Part shown: positions 16,069 to 24,109 of the stretch, piece after piece | How the letters are laid out: each line of letters starts with the position of its first letter | How positions within the stretch are numbered: position 1 is the first letter of the stretch | Source of the DNA: Croceibacterium xixiisoli | GTDB taxonomy: Bacteria > Pseudomonadota > Alphaproteobacteria > Sphingomonadales > Sphingomonadaceae | DNA length: 64,000 bases | Reading direction: 5' to 3' | NCBI RefSeq assembly: GCF_009827305.1 | Contig: NZ_WTYJ01000001.1 | Location: 558,001 to 622,000 of the forward strand | The notes under the pieces: generated by a model | Databases searched by the model: none | Told to the model about the DNA's origin: nothing | The model's input: only the letters and a program-made list of their open reading frames with translations | Program-made: the position numbers and the translations under genes

Positions 16069-17074
16069 GATAGATGGCAGTGAAGGCGAAGGCGGCGGGC
16101 AGATCGTGCGCAACGCCTGCGCCCTGGCGCTGGTGACGGGGCAGAGCTTCCGCATCCGCAATGTGCGCGGCAAGCGGTCCAAACCGGGGCTGATGCGCCA
16201 GCATTTGACAGCGGTCGAGGCGGCGGCGGCGATTGGCGCGGCCGAATGCACAGGGCTGGCGGTTGGATCATCGGAGATCAGCTTCGCGCCGGGAAAGGTG
16301 ACGCCGGGGGAGTATCATTTCGCCGTAGGCACGGCCGGTTCGACCGGGCTGGTGCTGCAGACCGTGCTGATCCCTCTGCTGCTGGCTGGCGGCCCCTCCC
16401 GGCTGGTGATCGAGGGCGGTACGCATGCCATGCAGGCACCGCCGTTCGAATTTCTCGACCAAGTATTCCTGCCGGTGATCAACCGGATGGGCCCGCAGGT
16501 GCAGGCTCGGCTGGCCCGCCACGGCTTCTATCCGCGCGGCGGCGGGCGGATCGAGGTAGATATCACCCCAGCGCCGCTGCAGCCGGTCGACTGCCTGGAC
16601 CGTGGCGCGCTGCAGAGCGTGCGGGCGCGGGCGCTGGTGGCCGGGCTGGACCAGGAAATCGGCCAGCGCGAACTGAAAACGGCGGGCAGCAAGCTGGCCT
16701 GGGCGCAGGAGCTTCTGGTGCTGGATGCCATTCCCGCCGAATACGGGCCGGGCAACGCCCTGCTGCTGGAGGCGACGTTCGAGCACGGTTGTGAAATCGT
16801 GAGCGGTTTCGGGCGGGTTGGCCTGTCGGCGGAACATTTGGCGAAAGATGCCGCAGGGCGCATGGCCGGCTTGCTGAAATCAGCCGCCTTTGCCGGGCCC
16901 TATCTGGCGGATCAGCTGTTGCTGCCCTTTGCCCTGGCAGGTGGGGGCACTTTCAGCACGGTGAAGCCGAGCCAGCACAGCCTGACGGCGGCCGATATCA
17001 TCGCGCGTTTTACCGGACGCCGGTGGAGATTCGCCCAGCAGGCCGATGGCTGCTTCCATGCGCGCCTGAGCTGA
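16061..17074 (+). CDS. rtcA: RtcA, RNA 3'-terminal phosphate cyclase
   Basis: RtcA converts an RNA 3'-phosphate (or 2'-phosphate) to a 2',3'-cyclic phosphate through an adenylylated histidine, preparing ends for RtcB. The roughly 337-residue protein begins with the family motif IDGSEGEGGGQIVRNA and contains GGTHAMQAPPFEFL. The C-terminal block GPYLADQLLLPFALAGGG is followed by the nucleophilic histidine in SQHSLT (about H306). ATG at 16061 is used; an in-frame GTG at 16058 is an alternative. It overlaps the restored nucleotidyltransferase frame and closes the operon, followed by a strong terminator. Confidence 0.96.
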   Translation: MIEIDGSEGEGGGQIVRNACALALVTGQSFRIRNVRGKRSKPGLMRQHLTAVEAAAAIGAAECTGLAVGSSEISFAPGKVTPGEYHFAVGTAGSTGLVLQTVLIPLLLAGGPSRLVIEGGTHAMQAPPFEFLDQVFLPVINRMGPQVQARLARHGFYPRGGGRIEVDITPAPLQPVDCLDRGALQSVRARALVAGLDQEIGQRELKTAGSKLAWAQELLVLDAIPAEYGPGNALLLEATFEHGCEIVSGFGRVGLSAEHLAKDAAGRMAGLLKSAAFAGPYLADQLLLPFALAGGGTFSTVKPSQHSLTAADIIARFTGRRWRFAQQADGCFHARLS

Positions 17075-17082
17075 AAACAAAA

Positions 17083-17112
17083 CGGGGGCCCGTTCGATGG
17101 AACGGGCCCCCG
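17083..17112. terminator. Intrinsic terminator between rtcA and convergent omp gene
   Basis: A perfect 13-bp inverted repeat (CGGGGGCCCGTTC, loop GATG, GAACGGGCCCCCG) lies 8 bases after the rtcA stop. On the minus strand it is followed by a T-rich run (GTTTTGTTTTC), so it best terminates the minus-strand omp transcript. It probably stops the plus-strand rtc operon as well. Confidence 0.85.
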
Positions 17113-17135
17113 CAATGTCATTCGATCGGAAGCGA

Positions 17136-17702
17136 TCAGAACTTGGCGAGCGCGCCAACCATCAGCTGATGGCGCGATGCGCGGATGCCGGTTTCTTCGT
17201 CGGCGATGTTGATGTCGCCATAGTTGGAATAGCGGTATTCCAGGCGCAGGCCGAAGTTGGCGAACTGCTTTTCAACGCCGCCGCCAACGCGGAAGCCGCT
17301 CTGCGCGTCGCTGTCTTCAAAATCGCCCAGTTCATACTTCACGCGGGCGTTGGTATAGCCGGCCTTTGCATAAACCAGCGTGCCTTCCGACACTTCATAA
17401 CCGGCGCGGATGCCGCCATAGATGTCGTGGCCGGCGCTGATCTTGGCGCCGTCGAAGCCTTCGCTGACTTCCGAATCCGACAGTTCGACTTCCAGGCCGA
17501 TCACGGTGCGGTCTTCGAAGTGGTAGTCGTAACCGGCGATCACGCCGTAAGCGACATTGCCCTTGTTTTCGGTTTCGTCGCCTGCTTCGACCGACACGCG
17601 GTCATAGCCGGCGATCACGCCGATGTAGGGGCCGGTGTGAGCGAGGGCCGGGGTTGCAACGGCGGCAGCAGCGACGGCTGCGAGAAGTGCGATCTTCTTC
17701 AT
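17136..17702 (-). CDS. Outer-membrane beta-barrel protein, paralogue A
   Basis: The 188-residue product has a signal peptide (MKKIALLAAVAAAAVATPALA) followed by an opacity/OmpA-like eight-strand barrel. Alternating aromatic and polar strands are seen, such as YAKAGYTNARVKYEL and GLRLEYRYSNYGDIN, and it ends in a terminal Phe (ALAKF), the usual barrel-assembly signal. The closely similar gene at 17861-18427 lies directly upstream on the same strand, indicating a tandem duplication. Function is probably structural or adhesive in the outer membrane; no substrate can be inferred. The start at 17702 is set by the signal peptide. Confidence 0.85.
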   Translation of the reverse strand: MKKIALLAAVAAAAVATPALAHTGPYIGVIAGYDRVSVEAGDETENKGNVAYGVIAGYDYHFEDRTVIGLEVELSDSEVSEGFDGAKISAGHDIYGGIRAGYEVSEGTLVYAKAGYTNARVKYELGDFEDSDAQSGFRVGGGVEKQFANFGLRLEYRYSNYGDINIADEETGIRASRHQLMVGALAKF

Positions 17703-17860
17703 GTTCTTGTCTTTCCTGTTGGCGATCCCGCAGGCGCGATGGGGGCTCCCCCAATGAAGGAGGTGAAGGCGCCTTGTGTTGCGGGGAGGGGGATGGCGGG
17801 CCGAGGTCCGCCTGTCAGAACCAGGGCCCATCTGGATGACGGGCCCCGATCAGAATACAA

Positions 17861-18427
17861 TCAGAACTTGGCCAGAACGCCGGCAACCACCTGATGGCGC
17901 GACATGTCGACGCCCGAGCTCAGGTCGTCGAAGCGAACGTCGCCATATTCCGAATAGCGGTATTCGAGGCGTACGGCGAAGCCCTGGAACTGCTGTTCAG
18001 CGCCGGCGCCGAGGCGGAAACCGCTCTGGCCTTCGCTGATGTTCAGGCTGCCGGTTTCCACTTTCACGCGGGCGTTGGTGTAACCACCCTTGGCGTAGAT
18101 CAGCGTGCCTTCGGCAGCTTCGAAACCGGCGCGCACCCCGGCGTAGATGTCATGACCGGCCTTGATCGCATCGCCCGAGTAACGCTGCGAAACTTCCGAA
18201 TCGGACAGTTCGGCTTCCACGCCGAGGACCAGGCCGCTGTCCATATGCACGTCGTAACCGGCGATGATGCCGTACATGACGTCGCCCTTGCTTTCGCTTT
18301 CGTTACCAAGGTCGAGCGAGACGGAATCGTAACCGCCAATGATGCCGACATAGGGACCAGTGTGGGCCAGCGCCGGAGTGGCGATGACAGCAGCGGTGGC
18401 GGCTGCGAGCAGTGCGATCTTCTTCAT
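17861..18427 (-). CDS. Outer-membrane beta-barrel protein, paralogue B
   Basis: The 188-residue protein has the same length and plan as its downstream neighbour. It has signal peptide MKKIALLAAATAAVIATPALA, mature start HTGPYVG, barrel strands, and C-terminal VLAKF. The two copies have diverged mostly in loop regions (for example RFDDLSSGVDMSRHQ against NIADEETGIRASRHQ). An AGGAAGC ribosome site precedes the ATG at 18427. The 267-bp region upstream carries an unusual set of GCAAC/GTTGC repeats that may control it. The function is unknown beyond outer-membrane location. Confidence 0.85.
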   Translation of the reverse strand: MKKIALLAAATAAVIATPALAHTGPYVGIIGGYDSVSLDLGNESESKGDVMYGIIAGYDVHMDSGLVLGVEAELSDSEVSQRYSGDAIKAGHDIYAGVRAGFEAAEGTLIYAKGGYTNARVKVETGSLNISEGQSGFRLGAGAEQQFQGFAVRLEYRYSEYGDVRFDDLSSGVDMSRHQVVAGVLAKF

Positions 18428-18496
18428 TTTTCTAGCTTCCTGCAGAACAATGGGGCGGCTTTCGTCGAAGCCTTGCCCGGGTCTGTAGGGGCTGAT

Positions 18497-18632
18497 GTGA
18501 CATGTAGGGAACAAAAGATGTCACGATTTGAGGATTTGAAGCAACATGCGTTGCTGATATGCAACATTCACCTTGCGCCATCGTTGCGAGAGGGCAACGC
18601 ACTGTGCGTCTTTGCGCTTCGGCAAGTGTTGC
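18497..18632. repeat. Intergenic cluster of GCAAC/GTTGC inverted pairs plus GTGACAT/ATGTCAC repeat
   Basis: Between the omp promoter and the LOG-family gene, six 5-mers alternate in orientation: GCAAC at 18541, 18561 and 18594; GTTGC at 18550, 18583 and 18628. The first and third neighbouring pairs make small hairpins (GCAAC-ATGC-GTTGC; CGTTGC-GAGAGG-GCAACG). Nearer omp, GTGACAT (18497-18503) and ATGTCAC (18518-18524) form a 7-bp inverted repeat with a 14-base spacer. This may be a multi-site operator or structured leaders; no regulator is known. Confidence 0.45.
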
Positions 18633-18694
18633 GCTTATAGGATGGCTGCAGTCCAGCCGCTTGGCGATGACAGGGCGAGTTTTGGGAGAGAGTT

Positions 18695-19591
18695 TTGAGC
18701 AGCGAAAATCCCCCGATCGAGGGTGAAGGCGATCTGACCGATCGCAAGTTCTACGGCGCCGATCAGGAAGCCGAATTTGTCGAAGCCGCGCCGACATCAA
18801 CCCCGCAGACTCGCCACCCGGCCTATCGCCTGGCCTTTGGCGATACCGAATTCCTGCTGCGTGAAGAGCTGCGCCCGGTGCGGTTCCAGCTGGAACTGCT
18901 GAAGCCGGAAATGCTGCTGGATGAAGCGCGGGTCGGATCGACGCTGGTCATGTACGGATCGGCGCGCATCCCCTCGCCGGCAACGGCACAGGCGCTGCTC
19001 GACGGGGCAAAGAACGCCGCCGTCGAAGATCAGCTGGTGGCCGAACGGCTGGCCGAGAAAGCCAAATATTACCAAGAAGCGCTGAACCTGGCCAAGATCG
19101 TCGGGGAAAAGGCGATCATCGAAGACGGCAAGCGTCAGTTCGTCGTCTGTTCGGGCGGTGGGCCCTCGATCATGGAAGCGGCCAATCGCGGCGCGTCGGA
19201 GGCGGGATCGGAATCGATCGGGCTCAACATCGTGCTGCCGCATGAACAGGCGCCCAATACTTATGTGACGCCCTATCTGTCATTCCAGTTCCATTATTTC
19301 GCGCTGCGAAAGATGCATTTCCTGATGCGGGCGAAGGCGGTGGCGGTGTTCCCGGGTGGGTTCGGCACTTTCGACGAATTCTTCGAACTGCTGACGCTGA
19401 TCCAGACGGGCAAGATGAAGCCGATCCCCGTGCTGCTGTTCGGCAAGGAATTCTGGACACGGGTGATCGATTTCGGCGCTCTGGCGCGCGAAGGGGTGAT
19501 TTCCCCCGCCGATCTGGATCTGTTCACCTGGTGCGAAACGGCGGATGAGGCCTGGGGCCATATCGCGGATTTCTACAAGCTGGAACGCTGA
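18695..19591 (+). CDS. LOG-family protein (lysine decarboxylase-like Rossmann fold, TIGR00730)
   Basis: Members of this family are mostly cytokinin-riboside 5'-monophosphate phosphoribohydrolases acting on nucleotide monophosphates, despite the common label lysine decarboxylase. The 298-residue product contains both signatures, SGGGPSIMEAANRGA and PGGFGTFDE, in a Rossmann fold. An N-terminal extension of about 90 residues precedes them, making it longer than the 190-residue core LOG proteins. The start is TTG at 18695 preceded by GGGAGAG; no nearer ATG gives the complete N-terminus. It stands alone, convergent with thiD. Confidence 0.88.
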   Translation: MSSENPPIEGEGDLTDRKFYGADQEAEFVEAAPTSTPQTRHPAYRLAFGDTEFLLREELRPVRFQLELLKPEMLLDEARVGSTLVMYGSARIPSPATAQALLDGAKNAAVEDQLVAERLAEKAKYYQEALNLAKIVGEKAIIEDGKRQFVVCSGGGPSIMEAANRGASEAGSESIGLNIVLPHEQAPNTYVTPYLSFQFHYFALRKMHFLMRAKAVAVFPGGFGTFDEFFELLTLIQTGKMKPIPVLLFGKEFWTRVIDFGALAREGVISPADLDLFTWCETADEAWGHIADFYKLER

Positions 19592-19621
19592 TCTGGTGAA
19601 AGATCGGGGCGGCGGGCCGGT

Positions 19622-20398
19622 TCAGCGAACCGCCTGATGCCCCATCGGCCCGTGGCCGGCGCCAAAGCCCGGCGCCGCGCGCAGGGCTGCCCGAACGAAA
19701 ATGCGCGCTTTCGTGATCGCCTCATCCATGTCTAGCCCGGCCCCAAGCTGGGTGGCAATGGCACTGGCGAGGGTACAGCCCGTGCCATGGGTGTGGCGGG
19801 TGACGATGCGGTCCGAATGCCACAACCGATCAGGCTGGCCGGGGCGCACCAGCCGATCTTCCACCACCGGGCCTTCCGCGTCGCCGCCCTTGGCCAGGAA
19901 GCTGATGCCACGCCGGACCATAGCCTCGCCGCCGCCCAGCGCATCCAATTCGGGCACATTGGGCGTGGTCAGCGTGGCCAGCGCCATCAGCCGTTCGAAG
20001 GCGGCGATGGTATCGGCATCGGCCAGCACAGATCCGCTGGTGGCCACCATCACCGGGTCGAACACCACGGGCAGGTTCAGCCCTTCCAGCCGATCAGCCA
20101 GCGCATGGGCGATGGCCGGGGACCCGAGCATGCCGATCTTCACGGCGTCGGCGCCGATGTCGCTGAGGCAAGAATCGATCTGCGCGCCGACCATCTGCGC
20201 GGAAAGTGCCTCCACCGCCTGAACCCCGGTGGTGTTCTGCGCGGTGATCGCGGTGATGGCGGTCATGGCATACCCGCCCAGCATGGTGACGGTGCGGATA
20301 TCGGCCTGGATCCCGGCGCCGCCGGAACTGTCCGAACCGGCGATGATCAGGACACGGGGCGGGGCCGGCGAAAGGGCCGGAACAGGGGTTTCACTCAT
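19622..20398 (-). CDS. thiD: ThiD, hydroxymethylpyrimidine/phosphomethylpyrimidine kinase
   Basis: ThiD phosphorylates 4-amino-5-hydroxymethyl-2-methylpyrimidine (phosphate) to HMP-PP in thiamine synthesis. The 258-residue ribokinase-fold protein shows the N-terminal substrate motif IAGSDSSGGAGIQADI and the conserved AITAQNTTGVQAV. The C-terminal catalytic and anion-hole motif is HGTGCTLASAIA. It is the last gene of a glmM-DUF1272-thiD run whose start and stop codons overlap. No other thiamine gene is nearby, so this is probably a salvage or stand-alone kinase. The start overlaps the upstream stop by one base. Confidence 0.93.
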   Translation of the reverse strand: MSETPVPALSPAPPRVLIIAGSDSSGGAGIQADIRTVTMLGGYAMTAITAITAQNTTGVQAVEALSAQMVGAQIDSCLSDIGADAVKIGMLGSPAIAHALADRLEGLNLPVVFDPVMVATSGSVLADADTIAAFERLMALATLTTPNVPELDALGGGEAMVRRGISFLAKGGDAEGPVVEDRLVRPGQPDRLWHSDRIVTRHTHGTGCTLASAIATQLGAGLDMDEAITKARIFVRAALRAAPGFGAGHGPMGHQAVR

Positions 20399-20628
20399 CA
20401 GTCTTGTTTGAATCGTCGCTGGGTGGAAGGGGGATGGGCGTCGAGCCAGCGCTTGGCGCGCGTCGGTCGGTCGGTCAGTTCACCCGCGCAATTGGGGCAG
20501 CGATCATCCAGCGCATCGGCGCATTCGGCGCAAAAGGTGCATTCCATGCTGCAGATGAAAGCCCCTGGCGATTGCGGCGGCAGATCGACGCCGCAGCGTT
20601 CGCAATCCGGGCGCATTTCCAGGCTCAT
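20398..20628 (-). CDS. DUF1272 small zinc-ribbon-like protein
   Basis: The 76-residue product contains a dense cysteine pattern, CERCGVDL, then [14 protein letters not shown] and RCPNCAGEL, typical of DUF1272 proteins and consistent with one or two zinc sites. The ATG at 20628 overlaps the glmM stop by four bases (ATGA) and is preferred to the in-frame ATG 24 bases upstream. Its stop shares one base with the thiD start. Function of the family is unknown; the zinc ribbon suggests RNA, DNA or protein binding. Confidence 0.85.
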   Translation of the reverse strand: MSLEMRPDCERCGVDLPPQSPGAFICSMECTFCAECADALDDRCPNCAGELTDRPTRAKRWLDAHPPSTQRRFKQD

Positions 20629-21962
20629 GCGGCGGCCTTCACGGCGGCGCATATATCGTCGACCACCTTTTCCACCAGCACGGCATCATCGCCTTCGGCC
20701 ATGACGCGAATCTTGGGTTCGGTGCCCGATTTGCGGATTACCACCCGGCCATTGCCGGCTAGCGCGGCTTCACCGGCGGCGATCGCTTCCTGCACGGCCA
20801 GCGTTTCCAGCGGATTGCTGCCGTCATAAACGACATTCTTCAGGAATTGCGGCACCGGATCGAACAGATGCAGCAATTCGCTGGCCCGCTTGCCCGATGT
20901 GACGAGCGCCGCCAGCACCTGCAGCGCGGCGACGCAGCCATCGCCGGTGGTGGCGTGATCGATCAGGATCATATGGCCCGATTGTTCGCCGCCGACATTG
21001 TACCCGCCCGCACGCATGGCTTCGAGCACGTAACGGTCGCCCACCTTGGTGCGGACCAGATCCAGCCCGACACCGTTGAGCAGCCGTTCCAGCCCCAGGT
21101 TCGACATCACGGTTGCCACCACGCCGCCGCCGCGCAATTCGCCGGTTGCGGCCATGCGGGTGCCGATCAGGCCCATGATCTGGTCGCCATCGACCACCTG
21201 GCCCTTCTCATCGACGACGATCAGCCGATCGGCGTCGCCATCCAGCGCGATACCGATATCGGCGCCTTCTTCCACCACCCGCGCGCAGATCGCATCGGTG
21301 GAGGTGGAGCCCACGCCGTCGTTGATATTGGTGCCATTGGGTGAAACGCCCATCGCCACCACTTCGGCGCCCAGTTCCCAGATCGCGGTGGGGGCAACAT
21401 TGTAGGCCGCGCCATGGGCGCAATCGACCACGATCTTCAGCCCGTCGAGCCTTATATGCGCCGGCAGCGATTGCTTGATGGCGTGGATATAACGCCCGCG
21501 CGCATCCTCGATCCGGCGAGCGCGGCCGATGGCATCGCCTTGCGCCAGCGGCTGATCTTCAAGCAACGCGCGCTCGATCGCCTCTTCATCCGCGTCGGAC
21601 AGCTTGAAGCCATCCGGGCCGAACAGCTTGATGCCATTGTCGGCATAGGGGTTGTGGCTGGCGCTGATCATCACGCCCAGATCGGCGCGCATTTCGCGGG
21701 TCAGCAGCGCCACGGCCGGGGACGGCAGCGGACCGGTCATGATGACATCCATGCCCACGCTGGTAAAACCGGCGGTCAGGGCGGTTTCCATCATATAGCC
21801 TGACAGGCGGGTGTCCTTGCCGATCACCACCCGGTGCTTGTGCGATCCGCGCAGGAAATGGCGGCCGGCGGCCTGACCCACTTTCATGGCGGTGGCGGCG
21901 GTCAGCACGCCGGCATTGGCGCGGCCCCTGATGCCGTCGGTCCCGAAATAGCTGCGTCCCAT
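20625..21962 (-). CDS. glmM: GlmM, phosphoglucosamine mutase
   Basis: GlmM interconverts glucosamine-6-phosphate and glucosamine-1-phosphate for UDP-GlcNAc, peptidoglycan and LPS synthesis. The 445-residue protein has the N-terminal FGTDGIRG and the active-site phosphoserine S102 in ISASHNPY. The metal-binding loop is DGDADR, the sugar-binding motif is GGEQSGH, and the C-terminal phosphate-binding loop is [12 protein letters not shown]. Length and motifs match the family. It is the first gene of a three-gene overlapping run with DUF1272 and thiD. Confidence 0.97.
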   Translation of the reverse strand: MGRSYFGTDGIRGRANAGVLTAATAMKVGQAAGRHFLRGSHKHRVVIGKDTRLSGYMMETALTAGFTSVGMDVIMTGPLPSPAVALLTREMRADLGVMISASHNPYADNGIKLFGPDGFKLSDADEEAIERALLEDQPLAQGDAIGRARRIEDARGRYIHAIKQSLPAHIRLDGLKIVVDCAHGAAYNVAPTAIWELGAEVVAMGVSPNGTNINDGVGSTSTDAICARVVEEGADIGIALDGDADRLIVVDEKGQVVDGDQIMGLIGTRMAATGELRGGGVVATVMSNLGLERLLNGVGLDLVRTKVGDRYVLEAMRAGGYNVGGEQSGHMILIDHATTGDGCVAALQVLAALVTSGKRASELLHLFDPVPQFLKNVVYDGSNPLETLAVQEAIAAGEAALAGNGRVVIRKSGTEPKIRVMAEGDDAVLVEKVVDDICAAVKAAA

Positions 21963-22056
21963 GCGGTCTCCGGATCAAATTGCCCAAATCGGCCCAATCT
22001 GGCGTCCCGATTGCCATGGCCGGTTGCGCCGCTAATGTCACCCCACAGGAGCATCA

Positions 22057-23325
22057 ATGGCAAAAGGCGAAAATTCCGCATCCCCGCCGCTCATCACCCT
22101 GCCGGCCGGCTGGACCTTCGCCGCGCTGGCCGCCGGTCTGGCGCTTGGCTGGCTGCTGGCGGGCACGACGGTGATCGATCCGGTGCTGTCGGTCACCCGC
22201 CCGATCGGCAATCTCTGGCTGCGGGCATTGCAGATGACGATCATCCCGCTGGTGGCCGCCCTGCTGGTGATGGGAATTTCCGGCCTGGTGGCGACGGCCC
22301 GCGCCGGGCGCATGGCGCGGCGCACGCTGCTGATGTTCTTTGTCGTGCTGCTGGGCGGCACTTTGCTGACCGCGCTGGCGATGCCGTCGCTGCTGGATTG
22401 GCTACCGGTCCCCGAAAGCGCGCGCATGGCGCTGGCCGGCGGGCCTTCCACCCCGCAGGCTGTGCCGGGGATCGGCGATTTCATCGAAGCGCTGATTGCC
22501 CCCAATGTCATCGCCGCTGCGGCCGAAACCGCGATGCTGCCGCTGATCATCTTCTTCACCCTGTTTGCGCTCGCCATCACGCGGCTGGCGGCCGAACAGC
22601 GCGATCTGCTGATCCAGCTGTTCCGGGCGTTGGCCCATGCCATGCTGGTGATCATCGGCTGGGTGTTGCGGATTGCCCCGATCGGCGTGTTCGCCCTGGC
22701 GCTGGGCGTGGCCGCGCAGAGCGGCGGCGGGGCGATTGCCGCACTGACGCATTATGTGGCGCTGGTCGCCGCATTTGGCCTGGCGGTGATGCTGGCCGCC
22801 TATGGCGTGGCGGTGGGTTGGGCGCGATTGCCGCTGCTGCGCTTTGCGCGGGCGGTGTTCCCGGCGCAGGCGGTGGCGCTGTCCACGCAAAGCTCGCTCG
22901 CCAGCCTGCCGGCCATGCTGACATCCTGTCGCGATCTGGGCGTGCGGGCGACGACGGCAGATTTCGTCCTGCCGCTAGCGGTGGCGATTTTTCGCGCGAC
23001 CAGCCCGGCGATGAATCTGGCGGTGGCGATCTATGTCGCGAAGCTGACCGGAACCGCGATCACCCCGGCAACGCTGGCTGCCGGGGTGGCAGTCGCCATG
23101 GTCACGACGGTGGGTTCGGTCAGTCTGCCGGGAACCGTTACTTTCGTCACCTCAATTGGTCCCATCGCGCTTGCAATGGGCGTGCCTGTAGAACCGCTGG
23201 CATTATTGGTTGCCGTCGAAATGTTGCCCGACATTATGCGAACAGTTGGCAATGTGACTATGGATGTTGCCGTCACTGCTTCAGTAGATGCCCGAGTAGA
23301 GCGTGATCCGAAAGTTGAGAACTGA
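22057..23325 (+). CDS. Dicarboxylate/amino acid:cation symporter (DAACS family)
   Basis: This 422-residue inner-membrane carrier of the GltP/DctA type imports C4-dicarboxylates or acidic amino acids with Na+ or H+. About eight helices and two re-entrant hairpins are visible, including the serine-rich HP1 region (TQSSLASLPAML) and the HP2-like TTVGSVSLPGTVTF. The usual NMDGT motif of TM7 is replaced by SPAMNLAVAI, so the substrate may differ from glutamate or succinate. A CAGGAG ribosome site precedes the ATG. It is divergent from glmM and followed by sodB. Confidence 0.88.
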   Translation: MAKGENSASPPLITLPAGWTFAALAAGLALGWLLAGTTVIDPVLSVTRPIGNLWLRALQMTIIPLVAALLVMGISGLVATARAGRMARRTLLMFFVVLLGGTLLTALAMPSLLDWLPVPESARMALAGGPSTPQAVPGIGDFIEALIAPNVIAAAAETAMLPLIIFFTLFALAITRLAAEQRDLLIQLFRALAHAMLVIIGWVLRIAPIGVFALALGVAAQSGGGAIAALTHYVALVAAFGLAVMLAAYGVAVGWARLPLLRFARAVFPAQAVALSTQSSLASLPAMLTSCRDLGVRATTADFVLPLAVAIFRATSPAMNLAVAIYVAKLTGTAITPATLAAGVAVAMVTTVGSVSLPGTVTFVTSIGPIALAMGVPVEPLALLVAVEMLPDIMRTVGNVTMDVAVTASVDARVERDPKVEN

Positions 23326-23350
23326 TCTCAATAACTAAATGTGAGAATCA
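23315..23350. repeat. Inverted TGAGA repeats upstream of sodB
   Basis: TTGAGA-actga-TCTCAA (23315-23331) is a perfect 6-bp inverted repeat that straddles the end of the symporter gene. A further TGAGAATCA follows at 23342-23350 and pairs imperfectly with TGATCTCA. This could be an operator for sodB or a weak hairpin; no known consensus is matched with confidence. Confidence 0.3.
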
Positions 23351-23431
23351 ATCGCAACTGCAACGCGTGACTGTTGTGTGCGTTGCGTGCATGGACCGCT
23401 CAGCGATTCTGAACCAGGAAGGATTACTCGC

Positions 23432-24043
23432 ATGGCATTCGAACTCACCCCGCTGCCCTATGACAGCGAAGCTCTGGCGCCGGCGATCTCTGCCGAGACG
23501 CTCAGCTTCCATCATGGCAAGCACCACAAGACCTATGTCGACAAGACGAACGCCGCCATCGAAGGCACTGAACTTGACGGCAAGTCGCTGGAAGACGTGA
23601 TCCGCGCTTCGCGCGGCAGCAACCAGGGCCTGTTCAACAACTCGGCCCAGGTGTGGAACCACAGCTTCTACTGGGCCTCGCTTGCCCCGACCAGCACTGG
23701 CCCCTCGGGCGATCTGGCCGACAAGATCGACGAAGCTTTCGGCAGCGTCGAAGAACTCAAGACCAAGCTGGCCGAACGCGGCGTTGGCCACTTCGCCAGC
23801 GGCTGGGTGTGGCTGGCCGAAAAGGACGGCAAGCTGTCGATCGAAGAAACCCATGATGCCGATACGCTGGCAGACAGCGGCTTCAACCCGCTGCTGACCT
23901 TCGACGTGTGGGAACACGCCTATTACCTCGATCACCAGAACCTGCGTCCGGCCTATCTGAAGGCCGTGATCGAAGGTCACGCAAACTGGGATTTCGCCGC
24001 TGAAAACCTAGCACGCGGCACGGCCTGGACCTACCCGGCCTGA
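23432..24043 (+). CDS. sodB: Superoxide dismutase, Fe/Mn family
   Basis: This enzyme dismutates superoxide in the cytoplasm. The protein has 203 residues. The metal ligands are seen as the His in SFHHGKHH (near residue 27), the His in WNHSFYW, and the D and H of FDVWEHAYYLD. The pattern GSVEELKTKLAERGVGHFASGWVWL resembles the iron enzyme more than the manganese enzyme, but metal choice is not certain. The start at 23432 follows AGGAAGG. It is monocistronic, with a strong terminator 20 bases after the stop. Confidence 0.95.
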   Translation: MAFELTPLPYDSEALAPAISAETLSFHHGKHHKTYVDKTNAAIEGTELDGKSLEDVIRASRGSNQGLFNNSAQVWNHSFYWASLAPTSTGPSGDLADKIDEAFGSVEELKTKLAERGVGHFASGWVWLAEKDGKLSIEETHDADTLADSGFNPLLTFDVWEHAYYLDHQNLRPAYLKAVIEGHANWDFAAENLARGTAWTYPA

Positions 24044-24062
24044 TCCTGAACCGCTGAATGGA

Positions 24063-24100
24063 AAGGCCCGGCCTGCCACTGCGGCAGGCCGGGCCTTTTC
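24063..24100. terminator. Intrinsic terminator after sodB
   Basis: A perfect 15-bp inverted repeat (AAGGCCCGGCCTGCC, 5-base loop, GGCAGGCCGGGCCTT) is followed by TTTTCTTTG on the plus strand. It ends the sodB transcript and separates it from the convergent DUF4403 gene. Confidence 0.9.
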
Positions 24101-24109
24101 TTTGCCTCT

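Noticed and set aside
18695-19591. Lysine decarboxylase
   Set aside because: The SGGGPS..E and PGGFGT..E motifs define LOG-type nucleotide phosphoribohydrolases; the old name is a misannotation.
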